DNA of 64,000 nucleotides, taken from contig OW203773.1 of NCBI GenBank assembly GCA_934045905.1, positions 13,441,246 to 13,505,245 of the forward strand, read 5' to 3'. This stretch comes from Leuctra nigra. Taxonomy: Eukaryota; Arthropoda; Insecta; Plecoptera; Leuctridae. The position numbers and the translations under genes are program-made. The notes under the pieces are model-generated. The model saw only the letters and a program-made list of their open reading frames with translations. It searched no databases and had not been told where the DNA came from. Of the stretch, positions 55,516-64,000 are shown in pieces; positions within the stretch are counted from its first letter, which is position 1; every line of letters starts with the position of its first letter.

Positions 55516-55521
55516 TGATCA

Positions 55522-55710
55522 TAGGGAAGTCTCATGAAATTTTATTCTAGTAAATTTCTATAAATAAACACAAATAATAATGACAAATATATTTGTCATT
55601 ATTATTTGTGTTTATTTATAGAAATTTACTAGAATAAAATTATATTTGTCATTATTATTTGTGTTTATTTATAGAAATTTACTAGAATAAAATTTCATGA
55701 GACTTCCCTA
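55522..55710. mobile_element. Palindromic MITE with one arm part-duplicated
   Basis: TAGGGAAGTCTCATGAAATT at the left and its complement at the right. The inner arm TGTCATTATTATTTGTGTTT... (about 52 bases) occurs twice in tandem on the right side but once on the left. TA flanks are compatible with a mariner-like element. Confidence 0.85.
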
Positions 55711-58036
55711 TTATAATTTAGACAGTGCTTCGAGCTCTAACATCGACCGTTGGGTGGATAAGTCCATTCAAGTCATCCGAAAAAGGGGTGTTGCCTTGAA
55801 GAAGAAGGAATATGAGAGTGTCCATATTTTGGGATGAGAAAATCGACGAAGAAAATCAAACCACAATACTCTCAGTAAGCCAACTCACGGACAACGAAAA
55901 ATCATACAATTTTCTTTGGTTGACAATATGGAAAATACTGACACTCTAAATATTCACTCTGATTTTGAGTACACCTACTAACTGTGTTTAACAATATTCT
56001 CATTGGTTTACTTAATCGCAATATTTTCTGTAATTTAACGATTAAAATAGGTTGTATAATTTTATTAAGTCAGTTTTAAAATAATTTGGGATGTTACAAA
56101 TTACAGTCATTAAATCAAAATACGTTGAATCAATCCATTAAAATGCATTGACATTACCTACTAAAATACCCAGCTACCGGATACAAAATGGCTCAAAATG
56201 ACATATTTTTAAATGCTGTTGACATAGAATCAAAAATTATGAATTATGTAAGACAAACTTAGAATCTGAAAATCCATGTCAGAATCACGTAACACAGTGT
56301 TTTTCATAATATTAAGTAAGTTGCAACTTCTAAAATGCATTAAATTATTTTTTTTCAACTACTTTGACCCCATAATAAGTTTATAAAAAATCAAGATGTA
56401 GGTACTTGGTAGTATTGAAAAAAATAGTTTTCTTGGTTTAAAGTTGACAAAAGCAGTCCAATCGCTAACACCCGTAACATGATTGGCTGAGCAGTTGTTA
56501 TGTAAAATCATTAAATTCAGTTGTTATTTTATTTGTCTTTGTAAGTAGATTGTTTTGTACATTCTGTTCCCTCTCTGGTGGTTATGGGTAAGTTAGGGAT
56601 TCCGGGTAATTTTTAGTTTTTAGTTCCAGCTCGCTCGATTCCCCCCTCCTTCGAAGCTCCGTATTCAACATCTCAACCACAGGTATTTATATTTGATTCT
56701 ATAAATTCAGGGAGTTATTAGGTCGGTTATTACCTAGATAAATTAACCTGATGACAGTCGGATATCTACCAAGATTTGTATAGGGATCAATTATCCCTTT
56801 ATAATTATTATATAAGGGCCACATTACAGTTAACACCCGTTAAATGGAATGGCTGTTGTTCAAATTATGGTATAATATCTTCCGCCATTAACTTTGAATA
56901 TCCTCTCCGCCATTAATTTTGAATATGCAGCCAATGAAAACGCGGCGCTATAATCAACCAATCAGGCAGCGGATCATTCCATACTCGTGATGCTATAAAA
57001 ATGTGATTAAAAAAATTGTCGAAGGTAAATTAATTCTTCTATTTTCTCTCATAAAGGTTCACAAATGGCGTATTGGCTTGAATTTCCCTGGAAAAAGAGT
57101 ATAGCTAGGTAAAAATAAAATGTATGATCTAGATTCTGGAGTCCACATTTGAATTTAAGATCTGTAAAACAGTCGCAGTGAAAAACAGTACATTTCGGCC
57201 TTGACATTTCGGTACGTTTTAGTACTATTTTCGCTATGTAGTTGGTACAAACCAGAAATCCCAAACGGCAACACTGTGCTGCTTTTGGGTTGCTTGCTTA
57301 CCTCGAGTTTTTTGTATTCAGCTGTCATCTTGATTAAAAACAATTTATTTTAGGGCAATTTGGTACCAGAAACTTCTTGTTGTACTATTTATTCAGTTAC
57401 TACTAACAGCTCAAGGTAATTATTTACTAAACTACCTACAACATTAATTATCTGTTATAGGTATGTTTCCCAAACCCATATCTGTATTATGTACCTACTG
57501 AAACACAATACAAAATGTTAATGGTTCAGGTACCATAACCACAGATTTAACCGTGAACCTATATCTAAAAAGAAATAGCTCCTACTCTCAGTCTCTTGTT
57601 CTGTTATTTAGGTATATCTGGGCGCTCATTTATAAAGGGTTTTCATATTGGAGACATAGTGCAATGATAACAAAGGTCTTCTAGGCGGGAAAACAGCATC
57701 ATCAATTTCAAAATTTTTGTGATTTTCAAAATTAATTAATTACTGCAAAACCATGCAAGAGAGCAATAAATGCATGGGTAATTATGAATGTCCCAATGGA
57801 ATTAAGGCTTGTTTACAGTCCTTCACTTTGAGCAACAAGCGTTCACCAATCGGTTTAGGGTTCGAGAGTGTCGGACATGGACAATGTTCATGTTCCGTGC
57901 TCCTAATGCGGCGTGAGAAGGACTGTAATGAAGCTTTACTACTAGATCTGTGTTCTGCGGTTGGGCGAGTTAGTTCAACTTGGATGTAACACTTAACTAC
58001 CTAAGATTTTTTTTACTACTAGATCCTTTACATAGG
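55711..58036. other. Intergenic region upstream of pseudogene G
   Basis: Nothing convincing. 57272-57310 (GCTGCTTTTGGGTTGCTTGCTTACCTCGAG) loosely resembles the TTGCTGCTTACCTCGA part of the leader module and could be a degraded leader for G; the GTGCGRTGCYCC core is missing. Confidence 0.35.
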
Positions 58037-59302
58037 TACTGTAAAATGGGGTGACAAGAAAGACTTTTCACACCTGATTGCCCACATTCAATAAATAATT
58101 AAAATTTTAAAATTTTTAGAAACTCCATTAATTCAGGTCTTGGCTTGAGGAACATATTGGGATTGAAAAAGATTTTGAAACAATCCATACGTCCATTGTA
58201 ATTGGCAATTTTTGGAAAATTCCTCTCACCCCACAGGTGGGGTGATAAGAAAACTATGGTTTTAAATGGATTATTATAACAACTTAGTACATACTGGGGG
58301 ATGTTAAAAAAAAAATCATAGTAAAATAGCCTTTTACAAATTTAAACATAAATTTATATATTTTTTTAAATTTATAAATTTTTTATTTTTTATTTTTTTA
58401 ATAATTTAACATTATTTAAACACAACAATTTAAACGCAATAGAGTTTATGTTTGTTTTGATCCGTTTTTTCACACTTGGATCTGGGGTTGTATACTGATT
58501 GGTTCTTGTCACCCCACCTCCCCTACAAAAAGCTACATTTGAATTATTTTTATTTTGACGGTATGTTTGAAAGGAATTGCAAATTTTATGTGAGGCTATT
58601 ATAGTAGTGGCATGAATTAAAACAGTATGACGATGCTTTCTGTTCAATACAATTATTATTTGGGTGAATAAAGTTTTGTTGTGCATATTTTTTGACGCTT
58701 TTTTGGCGCACTTTCAAAAAGCTGTCATTCAGTCACTGCCTTCTTGATGGAGAGCACTGACATTTAGTCAACTGCGTATAGGCACCGAGTGTTCGCCACG
58801 AGTGAGAGAAATTAGCAACATTTGTGGGAAGATCGTCAACTGTTTTATTTCTCATTGGCCGTGACCTAGCAACCGATCAGATGTCAACAAATGTACTCAA
58901 AATATTTCGGAATCAGAACTTAGTCGCGCAAATTAATATTGTGATCAGATTCAGTGAAATTGTGAACACTTTGTTGTTAATATTTTGTAGGCGAATAAAC
59001 ATTAGATAAACTTGTGTACATTTTAAGAATTGATAATGCGTAATATGTGCATCAACATAACATATAACTGCAGCGACTTGGACGCCTTGCCAAAAGGTAA
59101 GCTTCCTTCCCACAGATTAGGTGGCTCTGTCTGTACTTTTGCAGTGCCATCTGTTGTCTAAACACGCTGCCTATAGCTATCTTCTATGTGTGGTGCAAAT
59201 TTAAAATGTTTTGATCACAAATTGTAAAAGATAGAGGGACTTACATTTTTTTCAAAAAATATTTTATCACCCCACAGTTCCTTGTCGCCCCATTCTACAG
59301 TA
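58037..59302. mobile_element. TIR element, 1.27 kb, TACTGTARAATGGGGYGACAAG ends
   Basis: Left TACTGTAAAATGGGGTGACA and right, inverted, TACTGTAGAATGGGGCGACA. Related motifs (CACCCCAC) recur inside near 58230 and 58505. No transposase ORF. It ends about 50 bases before the coding exon of pseudogene G. Confidence 0.75.
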
Positions 59303-59362
59303 GTCTTTTTATTTGTATTAGTTCACTCACAAAATTCTTGATTTCAGTAGTACTCGAACACG

Positions 59363-60628
59363 ATGTACGAAGAGCATTCTCATGATGCCGCTGGCGTTGC
59401 ATAGGTGAAGATTGAAATCGAAGAACATCCAATCAGCATCATGTTCGAGATAAATGACGAATCTACGTTTGAACGACACTACGTATATTTAAAGGAAGAA
59501 CATGACTTGGACAACCCTGCACATTCAGAAGATGCTTTTCTCAATAATGAACAAGAAAGAAGGTATTTTGATAGCATTTCAGCTTCCGAAGATATTGAAA
59601 TGACGATTGAACAGGAAAACAATGACACTGCACATTTAGAAGAAACTTACATCGGATTTAGACAGGATCAATATGTCACTTCTGAATCTGATCATGTGGT
59701 GAAACAAGAAACTGGTGACATTGTTGATAACGAGGAGACAACATCCGATTCTACTTTGTTGAGAGATAGTGAACCTTGTTTTCAATGCCGATATTGCGAC
59801 GAAAGATTCACAGCCATCAAGATCTTCATCCAGCATGTTGGAACTTGTGTCAAGAAACCTAGGGCCAAAAGAAGTGATGACGAAGTCCAACGCAGTTCCG
59901 TGATAACGACAATCAAGGATAATGAAACATCACTTCCAAAATACTGCATTAAACAAGAACAAGATGTTTTTGAAAACATATCATCTTCCGAAGATATTGA
60001 CATTACGATTGAACAAGAAATCAATGACGCGGCACATTTAGAAGAATTAGCCGGTGAAGTTGATTCCAGTTTCTGTAATGCTACATTCAAGCATGAAACA
60101 CCGACAATACACCTCGAGAAACATTTATCATATCAATGTTAATATTGCAATAGTACCTTCAAACTAAATGAACATTTTATTAAACACAATGAACGTAGGC
60201 TATCTAATGTTTATCGATGTAAGATTTGCAATCAGGCATTTTGCACTTTGAATTTTATGAGAAAACACAAATGTCAAAAGCATCGAGTTCGGTGTAAAGA
60301 ATGTGATAAGTGTTTCTCAAGTGTTAGTCTGTTGAACAGACATAAGTGTTATCCAAAGTGCGGCGACTGCAAATGCGAACTTTGTTCTCGAACATTTGAT
60401 AATTCTTCGGACATAGCGACACATGCAAAAGAGTTCCACGGAGGAGATAAATGTCAATTTCGTTGTGAAGGCTGTCAAGTGCTTTTCTATAGTGATGTAC
60501 TTTTCAATACACATAATATTCGTTCTCCAAACTGCGGAGAATTGAAATGCTCACTTTGTCATCAAGCATTCAACAGTTCTAAGGACTTAGTGACTCATAT
60601 AGTGTCTCATGTGGAACTTTCTCAATAG
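59363..60628 (+). pseudogene. C2H2 zinc-finger pseudogene G (two in-frame nonsense codons)
   Basis: The exon follows GATTTCAG at 59347. ATG at 59363 (MYEEHSHDAAGVA) is followed by TAG at codon 14 (59402-59404), where paralogues have a serine codon. The same frame then continues through VKIEIEEHP, FERHYVYLKEE and VKQETGD to TAA at 60140-60142 inside a finger, and on to 60626-60628. The IKQE site is altered (NNEQE), but a second, partial copy of the module (CIKQEQDVFENISSSEDIDI) occurs at about 59950-60050. Fingers include CRYCDERF, CKICNQAF, CKECDKCF, CELCSRTF, CEGCQVLF with PNCG, and CSLCHQAF. There are no frameshifts, so inactivation may be recent. Readthrough is possible but unsupported. 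Confidence 0.82.
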
Positions 60629-60718
60629 TCCGGATCCTTGTCAATAGGGTGGATCCTTGTCAATAGTCCGGATCCTTGTCAATAGGGTGGATCCTTGTCA
60701 ATAGGGTGGATCCTTGTT
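60629..60718 (+). repeat. Short tandem repeat, unit about 21 bp
   Basis: Five alternating copies of (GTCC or GGGT)GGATCCTTGTCAATA directly after the pseudogene G stop. Confidence 0.85.
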
Positions 60719-60719
60719 T

Positions 60720-61705
60720 TTATCAATGAAATCAGTGCTCATCTACTGGAGGGACAAGTTTATAAAAATTGTGTTTTTTTATTGAAACTAGAAGTATAGC
60801 CTACCTAGGTATCTAATTTATTAGATTGCCGTCCCCATCCAGCAATCTATAAGGAGACAATTTATTAACATTATCAATAGGTATCATCACTGATATTTTA
60901 CAATTCAAATCATATTCTAAATTGAGAGAAATGTTTGGAAAAACCCGGGTTTTTTCAAAATTAATAAATGCCTAGTAGGTTTTTCTGTGATTTTTTCGTG
61001 CTTTTCAGGGTTTTTCATTTTTTTCAGATAATGATTATTTTGTATTTAATTTTTGTAATTATGAACATTTTAAGTGATTTTGAATGGAAAGTGTTCTGAC
61101 GGAGCGGGATTCCTTGGTACATTGGATCAGGGACTTCCCTCTTTCATAACCCTATGAATATTTACATAATATCGATGTAATTCACTTTTCTTTATCAATT
61201 TGAGAAGTGTTTGAAATTGAAATAACAATTGCTTGAATATCTTAACTTGTAAGACTAATTTTCATGATTTTTTAGAAAAAACCCTCTTTTAGTAAAAAAA
61301 ACCTAGGGGTTTTTTCACGTGGGTTTTAAAACCCGCCGGGTTTTTTCGGGTCGGGAAAAATCATGCCTACCCTTGAGAAATGACTAAAATTTTACAGAAG
61401 ATTTCAAGGTGGTCATTATTTCGGTGTTTGGAGTTGGGTTAGGTATACGTAGTAGAAATCAGAGATGTGATGCGAATCAAAAAATTTCCGGTCATTTATT
61501 ATTTTTATTGAAAATTTTCCGATATAATTTCTACAATTTATTTTCATTAAACGTGAGGAAAGTGAATTTCTGAAATTTGTAGGATTTTATCTGAGTGTTT
61601 ACCATGGGATAAAAGTGCACAAAACAGCAGAACTTTATAAATTTTTTAAATACACGTTTTTTCTCGCCAATACCATTTGAGGGCAAGTTTTGATAGAGCG
61701 GTTGT
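60720..61705. other. Intergenic AT-rich sequence with GGGTTTTTTC motifs
   Basis: Repeated AAACCCGGG/CCTAGGGGTTTTTTC-type motifs between 60940 and 61365 suggest a degraded repeat. No gene recognised. Confidence 0.4.
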
Positions 61706-62092
61706 TAAGAAAGCTGAGTAATGAGCGTGGCCTTGAAGAGTTTTTTAATCGATTTTTATCAATATCTTTTACAATTGTAATTGTTAACAAAATAAGGCTT
61801 TGTACGAGTATTCAGAACTGTTCAATAAAATAATTTCATAGTTTGGAATAAGTTATTAGTTTTATTTTGTCTACAGACGTTTAGTGCCATAGTTTTACTA
61901 ATTTTCGGGCACTAAACGTCTGTAGGACAAAGTAAATCTAATAAACCATTATAAGCTATGGAATTATTTTCATTGAACTGTTCTGAATACTCCTACAAAG
62001 TCTTATTTTGTTAACAATTACATTGGTAAAAGATATTTATAAAAATCGATTAAAAAACACTTCAAGGTCAAATTCACTTCCCAGCCGTCTTA
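61706..62092. mobile_element. TTAA-type MITE, complete copy
   Basis: Left GAAAGCTGAGTAATGAGCGT and right CACTTCCCAGCCGTC, flanked by TTAA on both sides. Inverted arms of about 180 bases; same family as 50076-50460 and 23669-24165. Confidence 0.8.
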
Positions 62093-62973
62093 ATACTATT
62101 TATTTTATGACCTTTAAATCCGTAAATGTACAACGAATATCAAATATTTGTTGTAAAAGTGACCTATGGGATGCCAGAGTAAGTAGAAAGTAAAGAAAGT
62201 AACATAAATTAAAATAATACAGCAGAGATCAGAGCTCTTGTCGCGTGGAAAACTGCGGGGACTTTCATTGGTTGATTTAAAGCAAAACACCACTCAAAAA
62301 AAAATACAACTAGAAAACGCTCGGTGAAATGCGTTGATGAGCAGCCTGCGTACTGCATCCGACTTGATTTGCGTTAGCAAGTATCAGCTGTTCTACAGGC
62401 CTTAATACTGCCTAAAGAAGAAAGGGATGAAAATGTAGTATATATACATTTTTCATTTCATGATTATAGAAAAAAAAATCCTTTAAAATGACAATAACTT
62501 TTGAAAATAAAAACAGATTAGTCTTCAAATTGTCAAAAATAACTAAAATTTTGGTTTCAATGGCCATGCAAAGTTTCAATCAAGTTGATCTGTCAATCAG
62601 TTATAGTTGAAATGTCAAAAATCACAGGAAAGTGGGTTTTAAATTTGAACCAATTGGAAGATTTGGCTGAAACTTTTGTTAGATTGGGGACAAGCAAAAT
62701 TTCAAATTGATCGGACCAACCAAACGAAAGATATTTTTTTTTTAAATTTGATCCAATCACAGGATCCCGTTTAAAAACAATCCCAGGGACCGCATAGATT
62801 ACATTATTATGTGTGCAAAATTTCAGATCGATTAGTTGTGCGGTTTGACCTGGGCAGTGCAGGGGGAAAAAAACAGAGAAAGTGCCATAAGAGTACGGTG
62901 GTGATGCTCATTCAAATGTACTGTACCTAATGGTAATGATTGTTTAACTCTTTTGCTACTAGAAGGGAACTAC
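62093..62973. other. Intergenic region, no gene
   Basis: AT-rich. Phrases such as AAACAGAGAAAGTGCCATAA (62871) resemble 16365-16390, pointing to remnants of a shared dispersed repeat. Confidence 0.4.
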
Positions 62974-63141
62974 AGTCGGGGCGCCGAGTGTTTGAAATCT
63001 CACCAGATGGAGCCACCGTCACTTGCTCTGCTAGGCCGAGAAAGACGTCATTGCAAGGTGAGCGCGCAATGAAGTCTTTCTCGGCCTAGCAGAAAAACTG
63101 CCTCTTCTGTTGGAGAGTTCAAACACTCGGCGCCCCGACTA
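62974..63141. mobile_element. MITE, 168 bp, AGTCGGGGCGCCGAGTG ends
   Basis: Outer AGTCGGGGCGCCGAGTGTTT and inner GCTAGGCCGAGAAAGAC are mirrored at the right end; the loop is about 10 bases (AAGGTGAGCG). GC-rich compared with its surroundings. Confidence 0.88.
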
Positions 63142-63159
63142 ACTCAACATTGGCAATAT

Positions 63160-63404
63160 TAACCCTTTAACAGGTATGCACGTATCTCGTACGTGCTAGC
63201 ATTCTACATATACATAAAAAAAAAAAAAAAATGCAAAAAAATTTTTTTTTTTAATTTTATTTTTCTAAATTTTAAAAATTTGTTTAATATTTGATAGCTT
63301 TATATTCTCATCATACAAAAATATGCTTCCTAACACATCGCAAAAAGAATATAGAATTTCTACCTCTACCTACCTACTAATTAACTAACTGGTTAAAGGG
63401 TTAA
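63160..63404. mobile_element. piggyBac-type MITE (TTAACCCTTTAAC ends)
   Basis: TTAACCCTTTAACAGG at the left and CTGGTTAAAGGGTTAA at the right, bounded by TTAA. The interior is A/T homopolymer-rich. Confidence 0.65.
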
Positions 63405-64000
63405 AATGACTATCAAAATGTCATGTTTGTAGATTCGTCTCTTTGGATTCTAACTCTATTCGATGTCCTCCAAAGCTCCTGTACGCTCCTCTATTTGCTT
63501 AGCTGGTTCGCATTTGGAGGGACCTTTGTTTTCCTTGTCCTTGCGATGAAACTTTCTGGACTTAGAAGGAGAGAAAGAGGAAACTTTTATTTATAATATT
63601 AATAGGTACCTACTTAATAAAACACTGTCATTATAAAATGATTGCCACGTGGACAAAGTATAACAAAATCAAATAAGAATAACAATTTTAAATTACAATT
63701 TAAAAATAGCATGAAACAAACCCTGTACAATAAAGCAAATTGGTGAATATTCAAATAACTTGAAATTATTCAAGATTATGAGGCCAATGATGTTAATGTT
63801 GATAATACCAAATAGGCGACGTTGGAAATGGTGAATAAAGTTTTACCGTCTTATCCTTAAAAAACAAGATCAATGAAGATGGAAGGTTCGGAAGATGTTG
63901 ATTAATTAATGGGTTGATCAATACATTTAGTTCTCAAGTTATTTTCCACATCTATGAACAAGTTTGATTTATGCTTCAGTCAGTTTATTATGTAGGTAAT
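63405..64000. other. Terminal region, no gene recognised
   Basis: AT-rich sequence without a convincing ORF, splice-flanked exon or repeat structure. Confidence 0.4.

Noticed and set aside
57049..57264. Minus-strand ORF with MSRPKCTVFHC resembling a THAP start
   Set aside because: No Trp or Cys-x2-His part follows in frame, and no leader or splice support was seen.

Overview
The window looks like nuclear DNA of an arthropod, most likely an insect. It is AT-rich and about two-thirds transposon-derived, with gypsy-like and non-LTR retroelements of insect type, tRNA-derived SINEs, many MITEs, spliced genes with TTTCAG acceptors and GTGGGT or GTAAGT donors, and frequent GTAGGTACCTAC-type words. 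The species cannot be assigned from the sequence. There are no bacterial operons, rRNA genes or CRISPR arrays.

Layout. 1-4.9 kb: a non-LTR element (minus strand) inserted into a gypsy-like LTR element (minus strand). 5-8 kb: MITEs, a SINE and a 1.1-kb foldback element. 8.2-14.0 kb: zinc-finger gene A, broken by a foldback element in its leader, a LINE in its coding region and a MITE at its stop codon. 14-22 kb: a repeat region with a 62-bp minisatellite inside a TIR element, a long-arm inverted repeat and a hAT element with a perfect 8-bp target duplication. 22.1-29 kb: gene B, and 30.4-40 kb: gene C, a near-identical duplicated block. 40.6-50 kb: a candidate THAP plus C2H2 fusion gene (E), whose first intron contains a broken LINE carrying a 1.4-kb palindrome. 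51.9-54 kb: gene F, intact. 54-64 kb: MITEs and a C2H2 pseudogene (G) with two nonsense codons.

The organising theme is a tandem family of six co-oriented C2H2 zinc-finger paralogues (A, B, C, E, F, G). They share an unusual acidic N-terminal module rich in psi-K-x-E motifs (VKIE, IKEE, IKQE), expected of SUMO acceptor sites. It carries neither a recognisable KRAB nor a ZAD domain. The whole coding region usually lies in one exon that begins just after a TTTCAG acceptor. Several kilobases upstream of five members lies a recurring non-coding leader with the core GTGCGRTGCYCCTGTG; in A, B, C and F a GTGGGT/GTGCGT splice donor follows it. A, B and C have long arrays of very closely spaced fingers. 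B and C contain a 150-bp two-finger repeat and differ by exactly one unit. E, F and G form a second subfamily with fewer fingers and C2HC variants.

Protein functions beyond 'zinc-finger nuclear protein' are inference. No expression, homology search or alignment could be run, and repeat borders were read by eye.
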